Shown: piece after piece, positions 27,899-35,731 of the stretch
Layout of the letters: each line of letters opens with the position of its first letter
Numbering within the stretch: the stretch's first letter is position 1
Assembly: GCF_018135625.1 (NCBI RefSeq)
Contig: NZ_CP073078.1
Coordinates: forward strand, 2,760,501-2,824,500
From: Phenylobacterium montanum
GTDB taxonomy: Bacteria > Pseudomonadota > Alphaproteobacteria > Caulobacterales > Caulobacteraceae
Reading direction: 5' to 3'
DNA: 64,000 nucleotides
Notes under the pieces: model-generated
Told to the model about the DNA's origin: nothing
Databases searched by the model: none
Seen by the model: the letters and a program-made list of their open reading frames with translations, nothing else
Made by a program: the position numbers and the translations under genes

Positions 27899-28972
27899 TC
27901 ATCTCGCGCGCGCGGGCCCAGCTTCGACCGCTGCCGGCGTCGAGGGGTTCGCGGTCCGCTCCGTTCGGCGCTCGATCAAGATCCTTCGGGCTTCTGCAGC
28001 GCCACGGTCGACGCCCAGGAAGATCGGGCGACGATCCCAGAAGCCGGCGCCGATAAGGTTGGCATAGGCCGCTTCGATAGTCGGCTTGTCCTCCTGGTCG
28101 AAGGCCTGCCGCATCAGTTGCTCGAGGAAGTGGTCGGCTTCCTGGCTGACGAAATCACCGGCGCGCGTGGTGGCCCAGAAATAGTGAGCCGTGTCCGCCG
28201 TCTCGGGCGTCAGGATATGGGCCTGATGCACAATAACCCCCGCCTCGCGCGGCTGGCCCACGGGTGCGGCGCCGATCTGCAGATACATGCTGGCCGGGAC
28301 GTTCCAGCGCATGTCGAGCCAATGATCGGTGCGCATGTCCGGCGGGTAGCGACCCGTCGTGTGCGAAGGCGCAGGCACGTCCGGCATCCACCAGTTTGAA
28401 TGCAGCGTTTCACCGTCCTGCCGGATGCAGTGATTGCCGGCGAAGATCACCCCCGCGCCGGCGAAGCTACCCTTGTGGACGAACTCGATGTGGCTGAGGT
28501 CCATCAGGTTGTCGACGCCAAACTCAAAGTTCGCCGCCATGGGCGTGTAGCCGGTGATGGGCGCTGTACCGTCCACCATCAACATGCCGAAGTTCGGAAT
28601 GGTCGCTGGGTCGGCCGCTTCGGCGCCCCCTATCCACAGCCATACGATCCCGTCACGCTCGTGGGTCGGCCAGGTACGCACCCGCGCGCCCTTGGGAATG
28701 TGCTCCGAAAATGGATTACGGATGCAGGCGCCGGTCCGGTCGAAAGTGAGTCCGTGATAGCCGCATTGCACGGTGTCGCCGATGCGCTCCCCCCGGCTCA
28801 ACGGGGCGAAACGATGGGGGCACCGATCTTCGAGCGCAGCAACGGATCCGTCCTCCAGCCGGTAGAGTAGGATCGGCTCACCACACAGGCGCCGTCGCAG
28901 GAGAGCGGCGCCGACTTCAGCGCTCCAGGCGGCCATGAACCAGCAGTCGGTGGGAAGATCATTCACGCCCAT
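27899..28972 (-). CDS. Rieske non-haem iron oxygenase (aromatic hydroxylase or O-demethylase type)
   Basis: 357 aa. The N-terminal Rieske [2Fe-2S] domain has Cys51-x-His53 and Cys70-x2-His73 (CPHRFAP...CGYHGL). The catalytic domain has NLMDLSHIEFVH with His161 and His166 as iron ligands and Asp158 bridging. Relatives include vanillate O-demethylase, dicamba demethylase and other one-component oxygenases, so it may demethylate or hydroxylate a phenolic. ATG 28972 follows GAGGAG by a few bases; an upstream GTG at 29014 overlaps the preceding stop. It is the last gene of a five-gene leftward cluster. No reductase or ferredoxin gene is nearby, so electrons must come from elsewhere. Confidence 0.85.
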   Translation of the reverse strand: MGVNDLPTDCWFMAAWSAEVGAALLRRRLCGEPILLYRLEDGSVAALEDRCPHRFAPLSRGERIGDTVQCGYHGLTFDRTGACIRNPFSEHIPKGARVRTWPTHERDGIVWLWIGGAEAADPATIPNFGMLMVDGTAPITGYTPMAANFEFGVDNLMDLSHIEFVHKGSFAGAGVIFAGNHCIRQDGETLHSNWWMPDVPAPSHTTGRYPPDMRTDHWLDMRWNVPASMYLQIGAAPVGQPREAGVIVHQAHILTPETADTAHYFWATTRAGDFVSQEADHFLEQLMRQAFDQEDKPTIEAAYANLIGAGFWDRRPIFLGVDRGAAEARRILIERRTERTANPSTPAAVEAGPARAR

Positions 28973-29010
28973 GCATGTCTCCTCGATCACCGGCCCTGTG
29001 CTGCGGCGCT

Positions 29011-30168
29011 TCACCCCGTCCGGCCACCCAGCGCGTCTGCGAACCAGTCGGCGATGAAGTCGCGGCCGAAGGCCATGTTGTCGGCGCCGACGTGTTCGAC
29101 GCCGCCTTCACGATCGGTGAAGATCTTGAGCTCGCGGTGCGGGCTGTTCGTCAGTTGTTCGAAGCTTCGGTGGGCATATTCCAGGCCGATCTGGCGATCC
29201 CTGGCCCCATGGGTAATCAGGAACGGGACCCTGATCCGCTCCATGACGCCGTCCAGCGTCATGCCCGACGCCTTCTGCAGGAAATCGTCCATGTCCTTTG
29301 CGCCGAACACCCAATGGACGTGGGCCCAATAGTGTGGAACCGGATTCTCGCCCTCGCGGCGCAGACGTTTGCGCTGCACCTCGGCCCAGTCGTGGTTGGC
29401 GCCCCAGACAGCGCCGGCGGCGAAGCGGGGCTCGAAGGCGACGGCCCGCGGCGCGTAGTAGCCGCCGAGCGAAATGCCGGTCATGCCGATCCGCTGTGGA
29501 TCGACATCCGGCTGGGCCTGCAGCCAGTCCACCCATCTCGACGCCCAGCGTTCGCTCTCATGGGTCGCCGGCAAGCCTTCCGTGCGCAGGGCCTCACCGG
29601 TCCCGGGTTGGTCGACGCAAAGGGTGGAGATCCCTCGCCGGGCCAGAGCGTGGGGCAGGAAGGAGAAATAGAGCAGCTCCTTGGTGCTATCGAGCCCGTT
29701 GCAATAGACCACCGCAGGCTTGGCGCCCTCGCCAGGCGCCGGGGTCCAGAGGGCCGAAAGCGATTTTCCCTCATAGGGGATGGTCACACGCCGCACCGCC
29801 TGACCGCCCAAGCTCATTGCCGCCTCGAACGTCGACAGCGCGCGCGCGTACATGGCCTCGCGGCCGGGGTGGCCATGACCCTGCATGCGCTCGGCGACCT
29901 GGTAGTAAAGACTGGCGCGCTCGAGCTTGGCGCCCGCCGAAAACTTTCGGCCACGGGCTTCGTCCTCAGCGGCGAGATCAGCCAGCTTGTCCGCCATCCT
30001 GACCCACTCGGTCATGAATTCGGCGGTGCCGGCGTCCTCGCCCCGTTCTGCGGCGGCCCGGATCGGCGCGCACATGTCAACGATCTCGCCGATCTTGCCG
30101 CCGCTTTCCAGTGCGATGGCGAGCGAGAGGTTCCAGACATAGTTGGGGAAATAGTCGAACAGGGCCAT
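29011..30168 (-). CDS. Alpha/beta hydrolase, C-C bond hydrolase-like (DHPON hydrolase / FrsA group)
   Basis: 385 aa with a helical N-terminal cap (about 1-130) ahead of an alpha/beta hydrolase core. The nucleophile elbow is GMTGISLGGYYAPRA, VDQPGTGEA forms the oxyanion region, and the late histidine lies in GGVEHVGADNM. This layout matches 2,6-dihydroxypseudooxynicotine hydrolase relatives, which cut C-C bonds in ring-fission or side-chain products. Next to an extradiol dioxygenase gene it probably hydrolyses the meta-cleavage product. ATG 30168 is 5 bp after the dioxygenase stop; the frame also opens at TTG 30177. Confidence 0.8.
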   Translation of the reverse strand: MALFDYFPNYVWNLSLAIALESGGKIGEIVDMCAPIRAAAERGEDAGTAEFMTEWVRMADKLADLAAEDEARGRKFSAGAKLERASLYYQVAERMQGHGHPGREAMYARALSTFEAAMSLGGQAVRRVTIPYEGKSLSALWTPAPGEGAKPAVVYCNGLDSTKELLYFSFLPHALARRGISTLCVDQPGTGEALRTEGLPATHESERWASRWVDWLQAQPDVDPQRIGMTGISLGGYYAPRAVAFEPRFAAGAVWGANHDWAEVQRKRLRREGENPVPHYWAHVHWVFGAKDMDDFLQKASGMTLDGVMERIRVPFLITHGARDRQIGLEYAHRSFEQLTNSPHRELKIFTDREGGVEHVGADNMAFGRDFIADWFADALGGRTG

Positions 30169-30173
30169 GCGCC

Positions 30174-31076
30174 TCAAACCTCAGTCGGTTGGAACAGGCC
30201 CGCATCGGCCTGCGGATGCGGCATGGTCTGCGGCCCGCCGACGCCGATCCCCCACTGGTCCATCACCTGAAGGCTCGGCTTGTGCACCTTTGCCTCGTGG
30301 CGGTCGAAGTCCACCGCCTCGAGCTCTGCCGTATATTCGACGGCGAAACCATTCGGGGTCACGAAATAGCTGAACGTATTGTCGCCCGCGGTATGCCGGC
30401 CCGGTCCCCACCGGATGTCGACGCCCTGGCTCTTCAGACGCGCGACCCCCCGCATCATGTCGTCAATCGAATGCATGTCGTAGGCGACGTGGTTCAGGCA
30501 GGGCGGCCCGGGCAGGATGGCGATGCGGTGGTGCCATTGGTTGCAGCGCAGGAACGCCATGAAGTCACCCAGCCAATCCGAAAGCCGGAAGCCGAGGACA
30601 TCGACGAAGAACTGAACCAGACCCTTGTGATCGGGAGAATGAAGTACGATGTGGCTGATCCGCTCGGGGATTCCCTCCCATCGCTGCAGCGAACGCGAAG
30701 GGCCTCGTGCGACCTCGGTCGAGATCTCGAACGGCAGGCCGTCCGGGGAGAAGAAGCGGAAACCGTAGCCGCCGCCGGGGCTTTGCAGGTCTTGGGGTCG
30801 GAAGACGATGCGACAGCCAGCCGCCGCCACCGCCTCGTGCAGGACGTCGACGTCCACGCGGGTCTCGGCGGCCAACGCGATCAAATCGATCCGGTCATGC
30901 GGCGCTTCACGAAGACGGACGACAAACGGCTCGTCGTGGCCCTCGGCGGCGAGATAGATCACGCCGGCCACTTCCGCGACCTCCTTCAACCCCCAGACGT
31001 CACGATAGAAATTCCGCTCGGCGGGCAAATCGTGCACGCCATAGCCGACGTGGCGAATTTCGGTCACACGGCTCAT
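30174..31076 (-). CDS. Two-domain type I extradiol ring-cleavage dioxygenase (VOC fold), FdeC-like
   Basis: 300 aa made of two vicinal-oxygen-chelate domains (about 5-125 and 137-265). The C-terminal domain keeps the complete iron triad of BphC-type enzymes: His142 (ISHIVLH), His196 (LNHVAYD) and Glu247 (FAVEYTAE). It should open a catechol-type ring next to the hydroxyls. Together with the FAD monooxygenase upstream (20 bp away) it resembles FdeC of the naringenin pathway, which cleaves the hydroxylated A-ring. ATG 31076 is preceded by AGGAG. The ring substrate is inferred from context. Confidence 0.87.
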   Translation of the reverse strand: MSRVTEIRHVGYGVHDLPAERNFYRDVWGLKEVAEVAGVIYLAAEGHDEPFVVRLREAPHDRIDLIALAAETRVDVDVLHEAVAAAGCRIVFRPQDLQSPGGGYGFRFFSPDGLPFEISTEVARGPSRSLQRWEGIPERISHIVLHSPDHKGLVQFFVDVLGFRLSDWLGDFMAFLRCNQWHHRIAILPGPPCLNHVAYDMHSIDDMMRGVARLKSQGVDIRWGPGRHTAGDNTFSYFVTPNGFAVEYTAELEAVDFDRHEAKVHKPSLQVMDQWGIGVGGPQTMPHPQADAGLFQPTEV

Positions 31077-31096
31077 CTCTTGCTCCTGTCAGTGGG

Positions 31097-32212
31097 TCAG
31101 ATCGGCTGGGCGACGACGCCGAACATCGCCTTGGTCGCGACGGCGTTGTCGACCAGCGGGCCCTCGCCCAGCTGGCCGCGGCAGATGGCCAGCGAGGCGT
31201 CGACAATGTAGCGGCAGCGCTCGTAGCGCCGGGCGCGGTAGGCTTCGAACGCAGCTTCCGGGGCCTCGGCGCGAGCCAACTCCTCGGCCAGGACTATGGC
31301 GTCCTCGATGGCCATGCCTGCGCCCTGGCCGAGGTGTGGCGTCGTTGCGTGGACGGCGTCTCCGAGGAGAACGATGCGCCCCTTGTGCCAAGGGCCAGCC
31401 AAAAACTGGGTTTCGAGGGGCTTGTAGACGACCCCCGCATCGTCCGTGATCTGCTCAGCCAGGACGGCGATCGCCGGCGGCGCCCAGTCGAGCTTGCTGC
31501 GCATCGCACGGGCGAGGCCCTCTTGTGGATACCGCGGATTTCCCGGCTCGGCGGTCGTCACGTACATGTACATCAGACTGGAGGCGAGCGGCACGAGGCC
31601 CACGCCGACCGGGCCGTCGTAGACATGAAGGCTGTCCAGATCGGCAGGACGTTCGAAATTATATCGCCACACCGACTGGCCCGTGAACCTGGGCGCCTCG
31701 GCGCCCGGAAAGATGACGGTCCGGGTCGTCGAATAGAGGCCGTCGGCCCCCACCACCAGGTCATATTCGCCGCTCGATCCGTCCGAGAAATGCGCGCGCA
31801 CTCTGCGCCCGTCATCTTCGAGCCCGGTCGCCGTCAGGCCCAGCCTGACCTTGGCGCCTGCACCGATCGCGCGGTCGCCCAGCACCTTGTGCAAAGCGGG
31901 GCGGCCGATGCCGATATTGGCCGGGTAGCCCTCAACCAGCTTGGGCGCCGGCGCTCGGGCCACCCTCACGCCGTTCGGCGCGAAGATGTCGACAAAGTCG
32001 AAGCCGCAGCCAGCGTTCAGATAGTCGTCCAGGATGCCGAGCTGCGCCATGGCGCGGACCACGTTCGATTGCTGGATGATGCCGACGCCGTAAACCGACC
32101 AATCAGGATCGCGTTCGATCAGCTCGACGACGGCGCCTTGGCGTCTCAGCGCAATCGCCGCGGTCAGTCCGCCGATGCCGCCGCCGATGATCAGGACCTT
32201 GGGCGCGATCAA
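31097..32212 (-). CDS. FAD-dependent aromatic monooxygenase, FdeE-like
   Basis: 371 aa class A flavoprotein hydroxylase. FAD motifs in order: KVLIIGGGIGGLTAA (residues 5-19), DLVVGADGLYSTTR (about 150), and IVLLGDAVHATTPHLGQGAGMA (about 280). It would use NAD(P)H and O2 to hydroxylate a phenolic ring, preparing it for the extradiol dioxygenase encoded just downstream. The only start in frame that fits is TTG at 32212; its TTGA overlaps the stop of a 16-codon leader ORF that carries the strong ribosome site, so translation is probably coupled. A nod-box-like element lies 109-157 bp upstream. Naringenin-type flavonoids are the inferred substrate class. Confidence 0.85.
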   Translation of the reverse strand: MIAPKVLIIGGGIGGLTAAIALRRQGAVVELIERDPDWSVYGVGIIQQSNVVRAMAQLGILDDYLNAGCGFDFVDIFAPNGVRVARAPAPKLVEGYPANIGIGRPALHKVLGDRAIGAGAKVRLGLTATGLEDDGRRVRAHFSDGSSGEYDLVVGADGLYSTTRTVIFPGAEAPRFTGQSVWRYNFERPADLDSLHVYDGPVGVGLVPLASSLMYMYVTTAEPGNPRYPQEGLARAMRSKLDWAPPAIAVLAEQITDDAGVVYKPLETQFLAGPWHKGRIVLLGDAVHATTPHLGQGAGMAIEDAIVLAEELARAEAPEAAFEAYRARRYERCRYIVDASLAICRGQLGEGPLVDNAVATKAMFGVVAQPI

Positions 32213-32259
32213 AGCCGCACCTGGAACGCGACGAGGCGAACACCGGACGCCATGGACAT
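32209..32259 (-). CDS. 16-residue leader peptide coupled to the monooxygenase
   Basis: ATG at 32259 lies 4 nt after a near-perfect ribosome site (GGAGGAG). The frame encodes MSMASGVRLVAFQVRL and its TGA overlaps the TTG start of the monooxygenase by four bases. Since the monooxygenase has no good ribosome site of its own, the short frame likely feeds ribosomes to it. The peptide may have no function itself. An error-induced frameshift is a less likely alternative, because the peptide does not resemble an FAD-protein N-terminus. Confidence 0.45.
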   Translation of the reverse strand: MSMASGVRLVAFQVRL

Positions 32260-32292
32260 TGCTCCTCCCACCCGGGCGTCGTGGCGCCCTTC

Positions 32293-32310
32293 CTAGCGAT
32301 AGGAGGCTAG
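32293..32310. promoter_or_regulatory. Small inverted repeat between nod-box-like site and leader ORF
   Basis: CTAGC (32293-32297) and GCTAG (32306-32310) are separated by 8 bp, between the nod-box-like element and the leader peptide ribosome site. It may be a second binding site or chance; the arms are short. Confidence 0.25.
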
Positions 32311-32320
32311 AGCTCGATCA

Positions 32321-32369
32321 CCCTTTGTAAAATCGATTGATCAGATGGAAACTCATCCATCACGTAAAT
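32321..32369 (-). promoter_or_regulatory. Nod-box-like LysR binding site upstream of the monooxygenase operon
   Basis: Read on the minus strand, the element contains GATG, then ATC after 7 bases, then CAATCGATTTTAC (32327-32339) and AAAG. The last 13 bases equal the CAATCRATTTTAC core of the rhizobial nod box as I recall it, and ATTTAC upstream sits where ATCCAY is expected. The left part overlaps the LysR stop codon. It aligns without gaps to the element at 33285-33334. It is positioned to activate the leader, monooxygenase, dioxygenase, hydrolase and Rieske genes. Confidence 0.65.
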
Positions 32370-33277
32370 GGTCTAGGCCGCTGCGCCTGTATGCGAAGCT
32401 CCTGCAGCAGCCAGCGCACGCCTTCGTCATTGGCGCGCGAGGGATGGTGATGGATCATCTGACGCAGAGGCGGAAACGGAAACGGCAGAGGCGCATAAGC
32501 GATCGGGAATTGCCGGGTCATGGTTTCCGCCAGCCGCCCATGCATGATCGCCAGTCGCTCGCTGCCGACCAGAAACAAGGGCGCCATGGCGAAAGAGGCG
32601 GCTCTGACCTCGACCCTGCGCGACCGACCGAGCAGTTCAGCCTGCCGATCGGCGAAGCTCAGGATGCGCTGAGGCCCGATCGCCACCGCCACGTGGCCGC
32701 AGCGGAAGATTTTCTCCTCGGTGACCTCGCCCTGGAACAGGGGGTTGTCGCGCCATCCGACGATGACGTGCTGCTCTTCGAAGAACAGCTCGGTGGGGTA
32801 TTCGTCGACCATGAAGCCTTCCGGGCTGATCAGGAGGTCGACATCGCCTCTTTGAAATTCGGCCTGACTGGCCGGGTCGGGAAAGATGAGATCGAAGCCA
32901 ATCCGGGGCGCAAGGCTCGCCAGGCGTGACAGGAGCGGCGCCAGAATCGAACTGGTCACCGAATCCGAGGCGATGATGCGGAAGGCGCGCTGCGAGGTCG
33001 CAGGATCGAAAACCGACGAGGAGCTCACGATGCCGTCGGCGACCTTCAGGCATTCGCGAACCTGCGGCCTCAGGCCCTCGGCGAAGGGGGTCGGATACAT
33101 CGATTTGCCGAGCCCGACGAGGATCTCGTCGTCGAAGAACTCGCGCAGGCGAGCGAGCGCGGCGCTGGTCGCCGGTTGGCTCAAGTGCAGACGCCGGGCC
33201 GCCGCCGAGACGCTGCGCTCGTCGAGCAACACGTCCAAGCAGACGAGAAGGTTGAGGTCGAGGCCTTTGAACCGCAC
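32360..33277 (-). CDS. LysR-type regulator with NodD/FdeR-like N-terminus
   Basis: 305 aa. The first residues MRFKGLDLNLLVCLDVLLDE are nearly the signature opening of NodD and related flavonoid- or aromatic-responsive LysR proteins. The winged helix (about 1-65; SVSAAARRLHLSQPATSAAL) is followed by a two-lobed effector domain (about 95-300) with VDLLISPEGFM and LFFEEQHVIVGW. FdeR, the naringenin-activated regulator of Herbaspirillum, belongs to this branch. The GTG start at 33277 is supported by the NodD-like N-terminus. Two nod-box-like sites flank the gene, one just upstream facing the TonB receptor and one over its 3' end facing the monooxygenase operon. Effector is inferred to be a flavonoid or related phenolic. 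Confidence 0.86.
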   Translation of the reverse strand: MRFKGLDLNLLVCLDVLLDERSVSAAARRLHLSQPATSAALARLREFFDDEILVGLGKSMYPTPFAEGLRPQVRECLKVADGIVSSSSVFDPATSQRAFRIIASDSVTSSILAPLLSRLASLAPRIGFDLIFPDPASQAEFQRGDVDLLISPEGFMVDEYPTELFFEEQHVIVGWRDNPLFQGEVTEEKIFRCGHVAVAIGPQRILSFADRQAELLGRSRRVEVRAASFAMAPLFLVGSERLAIMHGRLAETMTRQFPIAYAPLPFPFPPLRQMIHHHPSRANDEGVRWLLQELRIQAQRPRPFT

Positions 33278-33284
33278 AGCTACC

Positions 33285-33334
33285 TATCCATAAAACGAGT
33301 TGATAATGATCTAAACAACAAATTTGGCAAATGC
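33285..33334 (+). promoter_or_regulatory. Nod-box-like LysR binding site between the regulator and the TonB receptor
   Basis: TATCCAT (33285-33291) is followed 17 bp later by ATCTAAACAA (33309-33318), AATTTGG and CAAAT. ATCCAY, ATCNAAACAA and the ATTTT/CCAAT block are the successive parts of the nod-box consensus as I recall it, here with one extra base in the spacer. The same extra base occurs in the companion site at 32321-32369. It starts 8 bp upstream of the LysR start codon and 113 bp upstream of the receptor ATG, so it can serve receptor activation and LysR autoregulation. Confidence 0.65.
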
Positions 33335-33365
33335 ATATCGGTTGCATAGCCTCCTCCCAACAAAG

Positions 33366-33396
33366 CCGCCCGCGAAGGGCGGTCCTGGGGAGGACC
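33366..33396 (+). promoter_or_regulatory. Two overlapping hairpins covering the receptor ribosome site
   Basis: Hairpin A pairs CCGCCC (33366-33371) with GGGCGG (33377-33382). Hairpin B pairs GGTCCT (33381-33386) with AGGACC (33391-33396) around a GGGG loop. B contains the ribosome site GGGGAGGA and ends one base before the ATG. The two share 33381-33382, so they compete. This could tune receptor translation; function is speculative. Confidence 0.4.
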
Positions 33397-33397
33397 T

Positions 33398-35725
33398 ATG
33401 AAGCAAGCTCTTGTAGCGGGATGCGCATTGGCCGTGATCGCCGCTGCATCGAACGCCGCGGCCCAGACCGCTTCGCCCGCCGCGCAATCGCCGTCGGCCA
33501 ACGGCCAGCTGACCACCTTGTCCGACATCGTCGTGACCGCTCAGCGCCGCTCGGAGTCCCTGCAGCGCGCGGCCCTGCCGGTCAGCGCCGTATCCGGCGC
33601 GGCGCTGGTCGCCGGGGGCGTGACGCGCCCGAGTGAGCTGACGACCATCGTGCCGGCCCTCCAAGTCGCCCCGGCCGCCGGCCCCTCCAGCCTGTTCTAT
33701 TTGCGAGGCGTCGGTAATTTCAACGGCAACGCCCTGTCCGATCCCGCCATCGCCTTCAACTTCGACGGCGTCTATATCGGACGTCCCTCCAGCACCTCCG
33801 GCTTCTTTTACGACATCGATCGGGTCGAGGTCCTGAAAGGTCCGCAAGGCACGCTGTACGGCCGAAACGCCACCGGCGGGGCGATCAACGTCATCAGCCA
33901 GAAACCGGTGTTGGGCCAGTACAGCGGCGATGCGTCGGTGGCCTATGGCAACTACAGCGCCGTACGCGCGGACGGCGACGTCAACATCCCGATGGGCGAT
34001 GACGCCGCCCTTCGCGCCGCCGCCAGCTATGTGCGCCACGACGGCTACATGAAGGATGGGACCGACGACCAGGACGACCTCGGCGGGCGGCTCTCGTTCC
34101 GCTGGGAGCCCTCCAAGGCGGTCTCGGTGAATTTGGTGGCCGACTATTTCCACCAGGGCGGCAAAGGCGTCGGCGGAACGCCGGTCCAACTCGGGATCGA
34201 TGGGCGGCCTGGCTTCCTGTCGCCTGCGGGCCAAGCGTTCACGGCGGCCCAGCCCGATCTTCTGCTCGGCCAGGCCTTCACCCCGTTCTCGACCCGGCCG
34301 CATCTGAACGACAGCTACTGGGGGATTTCATCGACTATCGATTGGCGCACGCCGATCGGAACTGTGACCCTTGTTCCGGCTTGGCGCGACAGCAGCCTGA
34401 ACTTCCTATCCGACACGCCGGGCTTTTATCTCTGGCAGCGCGAGCACGACCGGCAGGGCAGCCTGGAGGCCCGCCTGACCTCAGGCGACGAGCACCCGCT
34501 GCGCTATCTGCTGGGCGCCTTCTACTACAACGAGACCAACGAGGTTCCGCAGTTCTACGTCAACCAGCAAGCCAACGTGAACCTGGACACCTACAAACAG
34601 TCCGACGAGAACGAAGCCGTATTCGGTCGGCTCACCTATGCGGTGACCCACGATTTCCGCCTCAGCGTGGGCGCCCGATACACCTATGAGACCAAGGACC
34701 TGAGCGGCTCGCTCTCCGGCGACCTGCGCCCCTGCGTGTTGGCGACCGGCTGCCCGGGCGCGTCGCCCATCCCCCTCTCTCTGACCCTGCCGCCCCCCAA
34801 CTTCAATCCTGTCGCCGGCGCAGGGACCCTGACCATCCCGAGCTTTGTCGGCGATCTGGGCGCCAATGCGCTTCACAGGACCTTCGATAAAGTCACCTAC
34901 CGGGTCGGCGCCGATTGGGACGTCACCGCGCACAACCTCGTCTATGCGAGCTTCGAGACCGGCTTCAAATCCGGCGGGTTCTTCTTCACCTCCGACAATG
35001 GCGTCTATCGCCCCGAAACGATCGAGGCCTTCACACTGGGCTCGAAGAACCGGTTCCTGGACAACCGCCTGCAGCTGAACCTGGAAGCCTTCTACTGGCG
35101 CTACCGCGACCAGCAGATCAGCCATCTGGTCGACGATTCCGCGGGACAGTCAGTGTTCGCCACCCAGAACGTCGGCCAAGCCAGCTACAAGGGTGTCGAG
35201 ATCGATACCCGCTACAAGCTGTCGGCGACGACCGAGCTGAATGCGGACGTCCAGTACCTGGACGCGACCTACGACTCATTTGTCTACCAGACGCCCAACC
35301 TGAACGGCGGCTTCGCCAACGGCACAGGCTGTCCCAACCTTGTCGCGCCGGGCGCCAGCTACACGATCAACTGCTCCGGCAAGACACCGCCCTACGCGCC
35401 GGCCTGGACCATCAACCTGGGCGGCGAGCAGACTGTCTATCTCGGCGAGGGGCGGCTCACGGGCGACCTGCGCGCCCACTGGCAGTCAAAGACCCTGACC
35501 GGACTGGAGTTCCTGGCGAGCGAATATCAGGCCGCCTATTGGAACGTCGACGCCCAGCTCGCCTACGCCTTCCCTGGGGGGCGCTACACCGTGACGCTCT
35601 ACGGCGACAACCTGTTCGACAAGACCACCATCGGCAACACCTTCCCGACGCCCTTCAGCCTCTTCACGTCCGCCACGCTGCGGCCGCCGCGGACCTACGG
35701 CGTGCGCCTCAGCGGCAAGTTCTGA
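33398..35725 (+). CDS. TonB-dependent outer-membrane receptor of the aromatic cluster
   Basis: 775 aa. Signal peptide MKQALVAGCALAVIAAASNAAA; TonB-box-like LSDIVVTAQRR; plug domain about 50-160 (FYLRGVGNFNGNALSDPA, VEVLKGPQGTLYGRNATGGA); barrel ending GVRLSGKF with a terminal Phe. It is the first gene of the rightward unit with SDR, fumarylacetoacetase-type and cupin genes 6 bp or less apart, and has a nod-box-like site upstream. It probably imports the phenolic or glycoside whose catabolism the cluster encodes. In Herbaspirillum the fde cluster has a porin at this step, so a TonB receptor would be the Caulobacter-style substitute. Confidence 0.9.
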   Translation: MKQALVAGCALAVIAAASNAAAQTASPAAQSPSANGQLTTLSDIVVTAQRRSESLQRAALPVSAVSGAALVAGGVTRPSELTTIVPALQVAPAAGPSSLFYLRGVGNFNGNALSDPAIAFNFDGVYIGRPSSTSGFFYDIDRVEVLKGPQGTLYGRNATGGAINVISQKPVLGQYSGDASVAYGNYSAVRADGDVNIPMGDDAALRAAASYVRHDGYMKDGTDDQDDLGGRLSFRWEPSKAVSVNLVADYFHQGGKGVGGTPVQLGIDGRPGFLSPAGQAFTAAQPDLLLGQAFTPFSTRPHLNDSYWGISSTIDWRTPIGTVTLVPAWRDSSLNFLSDTPGFYLWQREHDRQGSLEARLTSGDEHPLRYLLGAFYYNETNEVPQFYVNQQANVNLDTYKQSDENEAVFGRLTYAVTHDFRLSVGARYTYETKDLSGSLSGDLRPCVLATGCPGASPIPLSLTLPPPNFNPVAGAGTLTIPSFVGDLGANALHRTFDKVTYRVGADWDVTAHNLVYASFETGFKSGGFFFTSDNGVYRPETIEAFTLGSKNRFLDNRLQLNLEAFYWRYRDQQISHLVDDSAGQSVFATQNVGQASYKGVEIDTRYKLSATTELNADVQYLDATYDSFVYQTPNLNGGFANGTGCPNLVAPGASYTINCSGKTPPYAPAWTINLGGEQTVYLGEGRLTGDLRAHWQSKTLTGLEFLASEYQAAYWNVDAQLAYAFPGGRYTVTLYGDNLFDKTTIGNTFPTPFSLFTSATLRPPRTYGVRLSGKF

Positions 35726-35731
35726 TCGCCG

